DNA of 64,000 nt from Nematostella vectensis (taxonomy: Eukaryota; Cnidaria; Anthozoa; Actiniaria; Edwardsiidae), in contig NC_064046.1 of the NCBI RefSeq assembly GCF_932526225.1, positions 10,627,719-10,691,718 of the forward strand, given 5' to 3'. Below are positions 12,597-24,700 of the stretch, one piece after another. Position 1 is the first letter of the stretch. Each line of letters opens with the position of its first letter. Position numbers and translations under genes: made by a program. Below the pieces are notes generated by a model. The model worked only from the letters and a program-made list of their open reading frames with translations, was not told the origin of the DNA and searched no databases.

Positions 12597-12948
12597 TTAC
12601 CACAGGTAGCCCAGGCTCTGTCAATGAGTAACTTGAACCGCCCGGCTTATTGACCGTTAATAGAGATAACATATGGAGTTGTTACTTTATGCAAGTATTC
12701 TGTAAATGGGAGTGATAGAGGGAACTCTAAATTTCACCGAACAGCGCTAAAGCATCCACAAATGCGCCCTAAATCGCTTAAACGTGGAATTAATAGACAA
12801 CTACAAGTACTACATCAAGTTGGATTGAATTAATTACATTTTTATGGAAGAATACTTCCATAAAGTATAAACTCCATATGTTCTCTCTTTTAACGGTCAA
12901 TGAGCCGGTCGGTTCAAATTACTCAGAGCCTGGGCTACCTGTGGGTTA
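12597..12948. mobile_element. MITE, about 350 bp
   Basis: Inverted ends: CCACAGGTAGCCCAGGCTCT on the left, and its reverse complement near 12,925-12,945 on the right, continuing inward through matching GTAACTTGAACCG-like and ACATATGGAGTT segments. It lies just beyond the proposed GPCR stop. A related end, CCACAGGTAGCCCA, occurs near 39,863. Confidence 0.75.
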
Positions 12949-13035
12949 ACTGAACGAGGCTGCGCCAGCACTGGTGACGAAGCTAACGCAATAATCATCA
13001 GCTCTGATGGAGGCAAATTAATGGTGGTTAGAATG

Positions 13036-13445
13036 TGTTACACGGGGTGTTTAATTCGCTGTTTACACTGGGCTACTCACATGAGTCTGTTTAATGCCCT
13101 GTTTACAAGGGGTTCTACTTACACGAGGCTGCACTGAGCTTCTTACACGGGGCTACTTAGTCAAGGCTGTCTAATGCGCTGTTCACATGGGGCTGCTAAG
13201 ACAGGGCTGTTTAATGCGCTGTTCACATGGGGCTGCTAAGACAGGGCTGTTTAATGCGCTGTTTTCAAGTGACTGCTCACAGTTGTTACTTTACTCACAC
13301 GTGTGCACGGAGCCACTTACACTGTGCTGTTTTAATGCGCTGTCTACACGGTGCTACTTACTCTGTGCTGTTTAATGCGCTGTTTACACGGTGTTACTTA
13401 CGCTGTGCTGTTTCTACTTACACAGTGCTGATTACACGGGTTGCT
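13036..13445. repeat. About 40-bp degenerate tandem repeat
   Basis: Recurrent GGCTGTTTAATGCGCTGTT and ACACGGGGCTACTTAC motifs form about ten irregular units. The short open frames in it are by-products. Confidence 0.8.
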
Positions 13446-13484
13446 TGCATGGGAAATGTATTAAAATGTTTCTACCCTTCCAGA

Positions 13485-13648
13485 GTCGACAACTACCGCT
13501 CGAGAAAGTTGTAGAAGAGACAGCCTCGACAGCGATAACGCAATCCGATCACGCAACAAGAAAGACTCATAACAAGAGAACGGAACCGCGCGACGCGGAC
13601 GTCCCGCAACGTGTCACGCCAGGCAGGAGGTCATGCTCTATTGCGTAG
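13485..13648 (+). other. Possible alternative terminal exon of the GPCR
   Basis: A good acceptor (TTTCTACCCTTCCAG) is followed by two frames open for some distance. One runs to TAG at 13,648. The other ends at a TAA near 13,568 and is rich in Arg, Ser and Asp, like a GPCR tail. Neither phase follows directly from exon 11275-11327, so this would need a different upstream donor. Weak. Confidence 0.2.
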
Positions 13649-13750
13649 AAATAGAGTAGGTCATGCGTGACGTATTAGTCACGCAAGGCAAAATGATGTA
13701 GGATAGGTCACGCTAGACACGTAAGCCACGCAATGCACAGTTCATGCCCT

Positions 13751-14420
13751 ATTAATAGGCCATTCCAGCTATAAGCTTGCGCGCGCATTACCATAGAAAC
13801 CTAGCTCATCTACCAGAATGCAGCGCGCGCTTTTAAGCATGCGCAGGGGCTTATAAGTAGGGGCAATCAACTTCCCCATGTTCTGGTACTATATAAGTGT
13901 CACGGCGTTTCATAGGATCAGGCTATTTTTAGACGCGCGGATTAGCCAATCAGATTCAACCTTTGTGCTGACGTTTTGGCTGAGCTCAACTGCACGCGCA
14001 GTCTCAGACAAAAAATTATGTTCTCTCTTCGGTATTTTGACTTTTTGTTGCTCTTTTCTTTAATATGAATCCAACCCTACCTATGACTTTGAATTCTAGC
14101 TTGCAATTCTTTTGGTACAAACAAAATCGACGGATGATAGATGAAAATATATTCTTCCTAACTGCAATTTGCGCGTGCAGCCTCACGTCACTCGCGCGAC
14201 CAACGTCAACGTAGCTGATTGGCCCGTTCGTGCGCGCGCGTCTAAAAATAGCCGGATCCTAGGAAACGCCGTGACATTTATATAATACAGATGATTGCCC
14301 CTACTTATGAGCCCCTGGCATGCGCCAAACGAAGCGCGCGTTGCATGACGGTAGTTGAGGTAGGTTTCCATGTCGAGTGCTCGCGCATGCGTATAGCTGG
14401 AAGGTCGTTTTAGTAATCAC
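13751..14420. mobile_element. Foldback MITE, about 670 bp
   Basis: Outer ends AGGCCATTCCAGCTATAAGC and the matching right end near 14,390 are inverted. An inner inverted pair carries the TAGACGCGCG-type and CACGGCGTTTC-type motifs near 13,915 and 14,240. The short MITE at 8060-8232 belongs to the same family. Confidence 0.75.
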
Positions 14421-14674
14421 GCAAGGTGCCAATCATGCCCATCACTTAGATTAGGAAAAATGTCTCGCGTGACAAATAGATCACGCTAGGGACAAGCACT
14501 TGTTCTGTTAGCTCATTTAGCACAACGTGATACATCAGTCACGCAATCCGGTGGTAGTGTGAACAGAATTGGGTGTGGGATACCGTCGGATAATAAAACG
14601 ATGCTTAGAACATCTCAGAGGTTAAGGAGGCGATCTTGATCTCGATTCAGGACGGCTGTCTCCCTCTGTCATCT

Positions 14675-14856
14675 CCAGGGCCGTAGCAGGGGGGGGGGGG
14701 GGGGGGGCATTGGGGGCACGTGCCCCCAAATATTTTCTAAAATTATAAGTAAATGACCAGAAGGGAAGTGGCTGTGCCCCCCCCTGAATATTTTCTTAAT
14801 TTTTCTATATTGTGCCCCCCAATCTTACGTGGCCTGCTACTGCTCTGGGCTCATAT
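14675..14856. mobile_element. MITE with GGGGGCACGTGCCCCC core
   Basis: Ends CAGGGCCGTAGCAGG and CCTGCTACTGCTCTGG are imperfect inverted repeats. The interior has a perfect palindrome GGGGGCACGTGCCCCC followed by AATATTTTCT motifs. Relatives are at 18.4-19.0 kb and 46.6-47.1 kb. Confidence 0.65.
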
Positions 14857-15685
14857 CCTCCCTATTCACGAAGGGCTTTTTGCCCGAAAAAATGTCGCCA
14901 TAGGCTTAACAAGGGCCCGACCATTTGATATCCGACTGGTCTACTAAAATAATTCGGTCAGATGATTTCGTTTTACAAATACAGAAGTCATTAGAAAAGC
15001 CATTAAATATAAAAACGAAATCGAACAAGCTAATGGCCACGAAAAATAATATTATGAGAAGATGAAAAAATGGTCGCCCCTTATTTATAATTCTATCACC
15101 AGAATTTCCTCAGCTCTCTTGAAAATCGACCTCTTTGATTCTCTTGAGATACAAGAAGGCCGAAATTCATGCTAAAGATTACTGATTCTAAACTATCTAT
15201 TATATACATATCATCCAGAGTTTTGCACACCAAGTAGGTTCGCACGTATTTTATCGTTTGTACTGTACATGTTGAATGTTGTATACCTTCTCTGTTACGT
15301 AAGTAGAAACAAACACATTGCCTAGAATGGCCCCAAGTACTTTTTCACCCCCACCCCACCCCCCACTACAATTTTTGCCTTTGCTAAGGCCCTTACACAT
15401 TTGAGACAAATAGAAGTTTATTTGTCATATTATATAGTTGTTATTGTTTCGCTAGTCTTTATTTGCTGAAAATATGGAATTATGTGTGCTTATTATATAA
15501 CTGTGCACGTTGTTTTTTCACTTCTCTTGTACAAAACTTCAACAAGTATATATATAACAATTAAAAGAATACAATGGCATATGAAGCGAGAGAATGTTTA
15601 TCTTTCTAAGACTCTTGGGCTTATTGAATTACTTTTTACCCCGTTTTGTATTCGTCGAACACCCACGTCTTTCTGGCCTTTTTCC
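14857..15685. other. Intergenic stretch without recognised feature
   Basis: A+T-rich sequence with short open frames only. I see no exon signals with coding character. Confidence 0.5.
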
Positions 15686-16052
15686 CAAGTAGCGGATCTA
15701 AATAAAGGAAGGGTTAAGGGGTTTAACCCCCCTTCCCTTTGGGCTGCCAAAGAAATGTTAAAAAGAATCCATAAAGAGCATACATCTAAGGTGTATCTGT
15801 TTTGCTGCGTTTTATTTTTAACAGTGCACAGAAAATAGACAAGTGGCAATACAGACATAAAGTAAAAAGTATTTTCTTCTTGGAGAACACCCTGATTGTG
15901 GAATATTCATTTTATCCAGAAAACTGCTTTCTTGGGTATGTGGCTGTCAGAGAGCCAAATGTAACGAAAATAGTCCCCCCTTTCTGACTGGGTCATCAAC
16001 CTCCCCCCCCCCCCCCCCCCCCCCCCCCGTGTATAGCTAGATCCGCCCCTGT
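15686..16052. mobile_element. hAT-like MITE, GGCGGATCTAG family
   Basis: The left end has AGCGGATCTAAATAAAGG and a TTAACCCCCC block; the right end reads TAGCTAGATCCGCCCCTG after a long C run. The same ends occur at 55,551-55,793. Confidence 0.6.
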
Positions 16053-16719
16053 TTTCTTATTAAGCACCTTCATAAAGCCACGGGCTACAAAACACTTTTA
16101 CTTCGCCAGACCCTCATCTTCTAATCGTCTAAAATAACGGACATGCTTGATAGAGGAGATATAAAACATACGATGTCATTTTAGACACATCTAAAAGCTA
16201 ATAATCAACAAAATAGTTTACTGATGCACACCTTAAAGGCTTTCACTTTACGAGCAAAATAAGGCTTTCTAGTTATGGCAGTGTGAGGATGACATTAGCG
16301 ATTTCTTTTCTCGACAATAATTTGGGATTATTGACTAACCTACATCTAAAACCTAATTATTCAACAAAATTCCAATTATTCAACCCCTCTTTAGTGTTTA
16401 AGTTTGTACATTTTCGCATCCTGGCTACTGCTTTAATTATTTTCTTTAATCTAACGTAAATGTTTGCCCGGAATGCCTAATAAATTTCGCTTTCAAGAGA
16501 AAATGTGAGTTTTTTGTATATATCAAAAGGCATCTTATAACAAACTAGTATGGGATCTGTTTAGTTTGGCAATAGGAAGTCGTCGTTGATTAAACAAAGC
16601 TGTGTTTAACTGTTGCCAATATACAAGTAGCAGTTGGATCATCATCAAATAAAGGTGTTATATCGGATAATTTGTCTCTCAGAGTTCTCTCAGAGGCTCG
16701 ATGAAAAAGGTAACACTAC

Positions 16720-17046
16720 ATGTATATGGAATACACAAACAGCATGATTCTACAATACCCTTTGATATTCTCCCTTGTTGCCACCTTAGCGAAGGCCCAT
16801 GGAGGGAGTTACTTTAAGCCATACTCTGGGAAAGTCCTCGTGTCAGTTTCTATGGTGAAGTCTCAAAGACTACCTCGTCCTCTGGATTGCGCTTTTGCTT
16901 GTGTAAAAGAAAGCCATTGCGCGTCGTTCAACATGGCTAAATCGCCAGTGAAGGGACGGTATTTGTGCCAGTTACTGTCAGAGAACATGACCACTGCAGT
17001 TGTCAAAGACAGCACGGTGTTTGACCATTACCATCGAATAACACCG
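16720..17046 (+). CDS. Exon 1: signal peptide and PAN/apple module
   Basis: The hydrophobic stretch MILQYPLIFSLVATLAKA is followed by an apple-like segment with cysteines spaced as in PAN domains. It ends at ...HRITP with donor GTGAGA at 17,047. Confidence 0.85.
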
Positions 17047-19506
17047 GTGAGAGCATACGCCTTTAATTCTACTCCTGCTTCTGCTAATGTTAAAACTTTC
17101 AATTGTGAGCCGGCGAGACAAACAAACCAAAAAACTACGCAAAGCTTACATGACGGTAAAACATGACGTGACGCTTCAAATAAGCCCATTTCACATCGAA
17201 TAAGGCGGAGAATTTCTCTGAGTACTTAGTAACTTATAGCAAACAAAATATCAAGTGCGACTTTTTTTAAATTGATGCGACTTTTTGTAGTGTCATTGAA
17301 ATTTGAGCTTTTCGTCCCTGAGCTCATACATAGCGCAAGTATGATCAAGGAAAAATATCTTAAAAAGCCAAAATCTGGTTATGTTCACCTTGGCCTCACG
17401 TTATTTGTGTATCAGTCCGTAATACAAGGAACCTATAGCCATTGTAAGATATTGTGTCTTCTCTCTCTATCTGGAATTGCGCGTTTTCCAGGTTTTTCCG
17501 TCATGTCACGCCAAGCGCGAACACATCGCTTTCGATATCGTTGTTCTAGCCGTCGTAGTTTTTTGGCTCCTGTGTAAAACGGGCCCTAAATATCAGTACT
17601 TTAGACAGCTTATACGAGTTTTAGGTGAATAAGATTCGCTTATACTAAGTTAAATCCCGGTTAGAGTGACAATCTCATTTTCTGAGGCGGGTACCCTGGA
17701 TTTGCTGAGAGGGGGGGGGGGGGGGGGGGAGTTCTAAAATTTAAAGCTTCATGTTGTCATTATGTGAAAATTTCACAATGAGTGAATTAATTCCTCTGCG
17801 TGCATATTTTTCTCTGCGCCAGGGTCCATGTCAAGGGCTAAACCCGTGTCATAACAATGGCCATTGCGAAGAAACAGATGACGGCAACGACTTCCGGTGC
17901 ACCTGTTCTCTTGGGCTCACAGGAAAACGCTGCGAATCCCGTGAGTACGATCACTGTTTGGAATAGTGCTACTCCGGGGAGGCTCTAACTGAAATGTCAA
18001 ATATGCTAGTCCAGCAAATAGCTCTAACCTCAAAGATAGCAAAAAAAAATTAAAGTTGTAGGAAAATCCTAATGGCAAATAATGCACCCTCAGCGATTGG
18101 AAGTGAATATTAGTGGAAGGATGGGCTTTTCTTGGTGCAGAAGTTTTCATGACAATTTCCAGGTTTTATACATAAAACTATATAGTTGCTATCGATATTC
18201 CGTAGCTACTGGGAACTAGAGTGGTATTTTTCAAATTTGTGTTACGGTTCTTGCATTCTTGTCTAAAGCCTATTGGTTTCTTTGTCTCCTTGTAACCCAT
18301 AACATCATAAGTAAATTCTCTTTTTCCTTGTAAACACAATGTTAATGTGATATAAATAAAAAATATCTTCAATCTGTTAAACACCATCCCCCTCTCCAGT
18401 GCCAGTAGGCCTTGAAATATTGGGGGGGGGGGGGGGGGGCACAATACAAAACATAAAGAAACTATTAGGAGGGGGGTGACAATATAGAAACATTAAGAAA
18501 ATATTTGGGGGGCGGGGGGTAGAATACAGAAACAGTAAGAAAATATTGGGGGGGGCACAATACAAAACATAAAGAAAATATGGGGGGGGGCACAATACAG
18601 AAACATTAAGAAAATATTTGGGGGGCACAATACAGAAATATTAATAAAATATTGGGGGGGAACAATACAGAAACATTAAGAAAATATTGGGGGAGGGGCA
18701 CAATACAGAAATATTTATAAAATATTGGGGGGGGGGGGGGCACAATGCAAAACATAAATAAAATATTGGGGGGCACAATACAAAATATAAAAAAAATATT
18801 GGAGGGGGTCACAATACAGAAACATTAAGAAAATATTGGGGGGCGGGGGCACAATACAGAAACATTAAGAAAATATTTGGGGGGTGCCCCCGCACAATAC
18901 AAAACATAAAGAAAATATTTGGTGGCACATCCACGCCCCTACTGGTCATTTCCGTATACGTTTTTGGAAATTTTTGGGGGGCACGTGCCCCCAGTGCCCC
19001 TCTCCTTGCTACGGCCTTTGTCTCACAATCTCCATCACTCTCTCCCAGTTCCCTGGATCCAGTTCACCTCATCGCCCGTCTGCTTCGGATCACGTGACAG
19101 TCGTTTTGCGCGCTTCCGCGTCCCCACCACAGGGTTCCTGAGTTCGATCAAGCTCTCTCGTGTCAGCGGTTATATCTCTTGTGATTTAAATAACCCGAAA
19201 GGTGCTAACTTCTGGGGCTGCCTAGACTACGAGGGTAAACCCATGTACCTCAACACAATCATTACCGATGCCGTAGACAGGATTCGTATGCCGGAAACGA
19301 AGCACTTTACCAGCATGAGGGAAAAAGCATACAACATTCCAGGAATAAGCCCTCTTTCACAGGACCTATTGTTCCCCATGATGGACACGCCCTTGAATGT
19401 GTATGCCGGACAGTACCTGAGGGCCTGGTTCGGGCTGGATTTTGAAGACATAGAGCTTTTTAATGAAGGGGAGGTGTGTGTACTCGTGTATGGGCTATAC
19501 GCTTAG
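16720..19506 (+). CDS. Secreted PAN/apple-EGF protein with novel C-terminal domain
   Basis: Three exons (16720-17046, 17823-17940, 19049-19506) join in phase 0 then 1 and encode about 300 residues. Exon 1 has a hydrophobic signal peptide (ATG at 16720, or 16744 for a shorter leader) and a PAN/apple-like module with CAFACVKESHCASFN. Exon 2 is one complete EGF domain with six cysteines. Exon 3 encodes about 152 residues, starting after the EGF with VCFGSRDSRFARFRVP and containing SGYISCD and ANFWGCLDY; I do not recognise this domain. PAN and EGF modules bind proteins or glycans outside the cell, so a secreted or matrix role is likely. It shares its 5' architecture with the - strand gene at 56.3-62.2 kb. 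Confidence 0.85.
17047..17822. other. Intron 1 of the PAN-EGF gene
   Basis: A+T-rich intron with a 19-bp G run near 17,712. No nested gene seen. Confidence 0.6.
17823..17940 (+). CDS. Exon 2: EGF domain
   Basis: The acceptor CTCTGCGCCAG precedes GPCQGLNPCHNNGHC and the closing CTCSLGLTGKRC. All six EGF cysteines are present. The donor is GTGAGT. Confidence 0.92.
18375..19020. mobile_element. G-rich element, GGGGGCACGTGCCCCC family, internally amplified
   Basis: The element is bounded by AGGCCTTGAAATATTGGG and by TGCTACGGCCTT at the right. The right end has GGGGGGCACGTGCCCCC. The middle is about 14 tandem copies of a 25-40 bp unit containing CACAATACAGAAACATTAAG and AAATATTGGGG. It occupies intron 2 of the PAN-EGF gene. 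The proline-rich frames read from it are spurious. Confidence 0.7.
19049..19506 (+). CDS. Exon 3: unrecognised C-terminal domain
   Basis: After acceptor TCTCTCCCAG an open frame of 152 codons ends in TAG at 19504-19506. It has few cysteines, several aromatic positions (WIQF, NFWGC, YLRAWFGLDF) and alternating hydrophobic residues that suggest a beta-rich fold. Codon use and the absence of stops support it as coding. Confidence 0.85.
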
Positions 19507-19533
19507 AGATGAATAACTGTAACTGCCAGCTCG

Positions 19534-20000
19534 TAAAAGTGATGTAACAAAGAATTCAGTTCTGCTGTAACTTAATTAACTTTATTATACTAACATTCGA
19601 TTTGCACTTCTCACTTGATTAAAAGTGATGTAACAAAGAATTCAGTTGTACTGTAAATTAATTAACTTTTTTATAATAACATTCGATTTGCACTTCTCAC
19701 TTGATTAAAAGTGATGTAACAAAAAAATCAGTTGTACTGTCAATTAATTAACTTTATTATACTAACATTCGATTTGCACTTCTCACTTGATTAAAAGTGA
19801 TGTAACAAAGAATTCAGTTGTACTGTCAATTAATCAACTTTATTATACTAACATTCGATTTGCACTTCTCACTTGATTAAAAGTGATGTAACAAAAAAAT
19901 CAGTTGTACTGTCAATTAATTAACTTTATTATACTAACATTCGATTTGCACTTCTCACTTGATTAAAAGTGATGTAACAAAGAATTTATTAATTAACTTT
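19534..20000. repeat. 86-bp satellite, about 5.4 units
   Basis: TAAAAGTGATGTAACAAA recurs at 19534, 19620, 19706, 19792, 19878 and 19964, each 86 bp apart. The last unit is cut at AATTAACTTT by the transposon that begins at 20,001. The matching other half of the unit resumes at 29,843. Confidence 0.95.
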
Positions 20001-20029
20001 TCGCCCCATGACAGGTTCTCCAATAGGGT

Positions 20030-20130
20030 TCTGGATTCCGGATCCTAGTGTGTGGATTCCGGGTCCTAGTGTGTGGATTCCGGATTCCATGTGGGTTTTT
20101 TCCCGTGGATTCCGGATTCCATTTTTGTGT
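20030..20130. repeat. Left subterminal GGATTCCGGA array
   Basis: GGATTCCGGA occurs four times, separated by TCCTAGTGTGT or a T-rich spacer, starting 30 bp inside the left end. Regular subterminal motifs are common transposase binding sites; that role is inferred here. Confidence 0.8.
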
Positions 20131-20621
20131 TCTAGGTTTTTTACAAAACTTTAAATACCTCCAGTGCCTATATGTTCTAAATCTTTCTAATGCCTGTAAA
20201 GTTTTGTTTTTACCTTTCGATTCCATTTATAAACGTTTTGCGTTGTGTCGCTCGTTGTGTAGACCACATCAAGAAATTTTAAAAGTTTTTTTTTTAAACA
20301 GTTTTTTTATTACTGTCAAAAATTAAAACTGCATATCAAAGCATACTGTATCTTTTGTCTGTGCGTTACGTGGATACCTATGCTTCGATATAAGTCGAAA
20401 AGTCGCAAATTTAATAGATCAAGGAAACCTTATTAACTCATCGGGAAATAAATGTTGCTGAGAATATGCCTACTTCTTTGTATATCAAAACACATTATCA
20501 GGCTCTGGTATTTTGTTTGACCGTGCCATTGTGGCCCGCTTTGGTGGAATATCAGGGCGAGTTTGGGAGAGCCATGGTAAGTATTTTGGCACGAGCCTAT
20601 AACAATAACTAAAGTAGACAT

Positions 20622-21420
20622 CACTATCGTAAAATGAAACGCGTTGTTTAGCGTCCTGATAAACTAACGCCTTCCACTCTCTCCGGGAACGACTCTTCTA
20701 GTTGCTTCTGTGGGTCTGTGGGGGTAGAAGAAGCCAGCCACTTACCTTCTTCGTTCTCATCTTTCCGTGTCTATCCGTGTCTGATGTGGAACGATTACTA
20801 GGGCAATAACCTACGCTTTAAGATCAGGCAGGGGCTCGGCCAGCTTGCAGTCTTCGCGCACCAACAGACTAAGAGACTTTGTCACGCACAAGTACTTTAA
20901 TGTAATGTAATGCTGCTAGTATAGCTTTGTGTCTCTACCTGTAATTCAGTCGAAACACTGCGAGAGGTCATATGTTAATAAACTTGTCTTCTTCGGGAGT
21001 TATGGTTGCGGTCTGGTCATCAATGGTGAGGCTTTCTACTTTTTCAAGCAGAGATCTGGGGAATTGCCGTTGCATACCCCGTCGAAGGTATATTTCAGAT
21101 GGTCATCAGTCTGATCGAGCCATCTGAAAGTTACGCTGTTCTTTTGGAATCGTCCAGTTGCAGCGATGACCAAAACGTCTTCCCTCATAACGGCGAGCCA
21201 ATACGGAGATGCTTTCCGTCGGCAATCGTGTCTGACGGCGACGATGTCGACTATCGTAAAATGAAACGCGTTGTTTTGCGTCCTGATAAACTAACCCCTT
21301 CCACTCTCGCCGGAAACGACTCTTCTGTTGCTTCTGTGGAGGTAGAAGAAGACTATCCATTTGTCAGTCACTTTCTTTCTTCGTTCTCATCTTCCCGTGT
21401 CTCCACCGTCTGATCATCAC
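20622..21420. repeat. Degraded duplicates of the terminal transposase exon
   Basis: Segment about 20,980-21,245 repeats 21,440-21,715 with scattered changes, and 20,622-20,790 repeats 21,249-21,420. The terminal exon and its 3' flank were thus tandemly duplicated, and the outer copy has decayed. Confidence 0.8.
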
Positions 21421-21727
21421 CGTTCGCAATTCTCGAAAGTTTGATGTCTTCTTCGGGAGTTATGGTTACGATCTGGTCATGAATGGGGAGGCTTTCTACT
21501 TTTGCCAGCAGACATCTAGGGGAATTGCCGTTGCATACCTCGTGGAAGGTATATCTCAGATGGTCATCAGTCTGATCGAGCCATCTGAAAGTTACGCTGT
21601 TCTTCTGGAATCGTCCAGTTGCAGCGATGACCAAAACGTCTTCCATCATAACGGCGAGCCAATACGGAGATGCCTCCCGTCGGCGATCGTGTCTGACGGC
21701 GACGATGTCGTCTTTGCAGTACAAGAG
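21368..21727 (-). CDS. Terminal exon of the transposase-like gene
   Basis: A 60-bp intron (21728-21787) separates it from the upstream exon. It reads LLYCKDDIVAVRHD, then SPYWLAVMMEDV and SVTFRWLDQ, a small beta-barrel-like pattern reminiscent of BAH or chromo-barrel domains, and ends with an acidic tail and a stop at 21,368. The domain name is only a resemblance. A degraded copy of this exon lies just downstream. Confidence 0.6.
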   Translation of the reverse strand, partial: LLYCKDDIVAVRHDRRREASPYWLAVMMEDVLVIAATGRFQKNSVTFRWLDQTDDHLRYTFHEVCNGNSPRCLLAKVESLPIHDQIVTITPEEDIKLSRIANGDDQTVETREDENEERK

Positions 21728-24700
21728 CTGCACCCTGGTACTTCCATCGGTGTCATTTACTGTGACCGTTTATCGAGCTTTACTTACGAAGTCTAGCACG
21801 TCGTCTGAGCCCGTTTCGATTCGGTCAGGCAGCATACTCAGTGAGTATGGAAGGGTTCCTGTCAGCTCTTTTGTTTTAGCTCGGACATTTGCTTGTCGCG
21901 CTCCTCTCCCATACTCCCGTGTAAATTCTTGCATGGTCTCTGCACGTCTGCGGTCTTCTGTCTCATCACTAGTCCCCTCTTTCGTCTGCGTTTTCTTGGA
22001 TGGCCTCTGCATCAGACTTGGTGGATCGCCCGAGATAATCTTCTCCGGATAAAACGAGTTCGGCCCTGTGAAGTATGTAAAATGCTTCTGGTAAAATCGG
22101 AGCATGTAATCTTCCACACAGCGCGCTCGTCTATAAGCATACTCCACCATAGTTGGAATGTCATGATCGGCACGCATGGCTTTGAAGAAGCACTCGACAG
22201 AAAGAGTTGTCAGACTCGCAAATCTGATCTCCTCCAGGACTCGCTCTTCGCCGATCTCTGTTAAGGTGTTTGCGAGGCTGGTCAGTGAGTCAAGCGCGAT
22301 TTGGAATGACTGTCGGGTGCAACGTGGAATTGTCATGTCAGGGCCATTCGTGCTCAGCTTCCCTGTCCTCTCCTTTGCCTTTTCTTCATGATCTAATTAA
22401 AACGCGACCAGATGTTCTATCTGTCTTTTGTGTTTGTCAAACCTCTCGGGGAAATTCTCTTTCTCACACTTCTTATCCAGGCGGAACACATTGGCATACA
22501 TCGACATATTCTGCTGGAGAGGCACCAGTCCAACAGCGGATGTAACCATTCTAACGGCCTTGTTACCAGTGTCGCAAGCAAAGATCGTATTACGGTAGCT
22601 ACATAGCCTGATAGAGCGTTCCACTGAGCATCTAAACCATCACAATGGCCTGCATCCGTTGAACTAGAGATTGCTGTTGGGGTGTTATCACTGGTTATTA
22701 GATCCTCCTCTGTCATGGTCAGCAGCGTGTTGATCTTACTTGATGAGACGAACATAGTTCCTTCCTCGGTCACTGCTATTCCTGTAGGAGCCACAACACC
22801 TGATACTGTCCGAGTGATTGTTTTGTGCACAAGATAGCACACGTAGACACAAGGAGCGTTCTCTTTGCAATCTCGACCAAGAATGTGATCGTCATCCCTG
22901 GTAGCCGCTATCGACGTTAGGATACATGTCCGGCCAAAAGATAATATGGCATTCAGATTTCCAGAATAGTTCCCATTTGCATCAGAATTAATATTTGTGA
23001 TAGAGAATAACATTTGCTTGCGAATGTCCGATACATAGAGTGTAAAAGGATCCTTGTGTGATCTGCAAATGCCAAATGGAGACTTCAAATTACATTCTTC
23101 TGAGTCAGATGTCAAAGTAAGGTCCCCTACTGTCACCTGGCGAATGCGCCGAGTTGCGCATTCCTCGTCCCCATCTCTATCCTCATCTCCATTCTCAGAC
23201 GTGTCAGAACCTAGACTAAGCCTAGACGAATGACAAAAAAGGGAGGTGCAGTCTATAACTCTTATTCGGCCATTTTCCTGATCACAAACGTAGATAATTT
23301 TACCATCGATATCTAGATCAGCAGGATCTCTCATTTTCACTCCCTTTCCTTGTCCGTTTGCGTGACCTGGTCCATTGCCCCCTGCAATTAATGTTACGTT
23401 TACCGGACAGTGCATATCGAGCATATAAACGGCATGCTGATGTCGATCGCTAACGAAAAGCTTACTATGGCAAGGTGAAAAACACACTCCAACTGGATGC
23501 TTGAGAATTTTGCCATTTCTTCGCCACTGTTTGAATTCTAGCTCTGGTACTAAGGTGGTTGTTGCCCGTTTGTCCGGGATGGACGCCTGGACTCCATGTC
23601 TATAGATCTCAATGGCTGTCTCAACGTCCATCCGGTCTTTGTTGCGGACAGCCTTCATTGAGACATTTCTTTTCATTTCTTCTATCTCCCTTCGGAGAAG
23701 CAGAAGAAGTCGCACATTCACAAGATAGCCATTGATGTCGACCCAGTACCAAAATTCCGCTGACCGTACGCTTTTGATATTATGAGGTGGGTCTGGGAAA
23801 GGAACTTGGTGAGGGTATGAAGCTTTATCCTGTAGCATTCTGTTTATAAACGACTTTTGTTTGGGGTCACAATCTGTTGACCAAACTAAAGGGAGAAGCC
23901 GTTTACAAGGGATTTCCTTTTCCTTTAGGCACTCGAGACAAGGACGACAAAGAGGATGCCACTCGCTATGTCCAAGCAGGAGGCACTGTGCGCACACCGA
24001 TTTATTTTCGAAGCACATGTCACAATGGCAAATACAATCCAGATCGTCTTGAACACAACGTGCACATCTATTCACAGCGCTAAATATGTCTTGGTACATA
24101 TGTTCTATTGTGTCCGCACCTCCCTTGCTCCCGCAGTAAAAAACTCCAACTGGGAAGTTAATTTTGTCATCAAGAGAGCTCACTCTTACTTCTCTTGCTT
24201 GAGTGACAAACTGTCGCGTCTTTAGGAAGCTGGTGACACTTTCACTTGACGTCAAAATACGTAGAATTTCATCATACGAAAGACGGTCGGGGTCTACCAG
24301 ACCGACTACCGACTTCAGATATGGAGAATATTCTAAGGCTGGCTTAATTGCCATCTCATCTGTGGAGATACAACACAGGTAGCCATTCACTTCGTTGCTC
24401 TTGATGGCGACCACGTCTTTCTCTGCACATGTTTCAATGCAAAATAGAACGTCTTCACCATAAACACGCCCTTCAAGATGTGAAGGCGGGGCATGTCTTA
24501 TCACCGTCTTTGGGTGTAAGAAGCTCAGATTATGTGTCTGAACGAAGCCTTGAGGTGTCTGAGCCGCATGTCGCCCTTGGTCGTGGTTTCCTCGACCGCA
24601 AAGAAGGTAAGAAGCGACAGGCTTGCAATTGAACTGTATTGCACGCTGAAATCGCGTTAATGCGGGATAAAGCTCCGTGAACGCCTCGGCCTCTACAACG

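Noticed and set aside
18178-18812. Proline-rich frames on the - strand inside intron 2 of the PAN-EGF gene
   Set aside because: They are translations of the G-rich tandem units of a MITE.
21106-22606. Several + strand frames of 60-140 codons over the transposase region
   Set aside because: They are shadows of the - strand coding sequence, which has the domains and splice signals.
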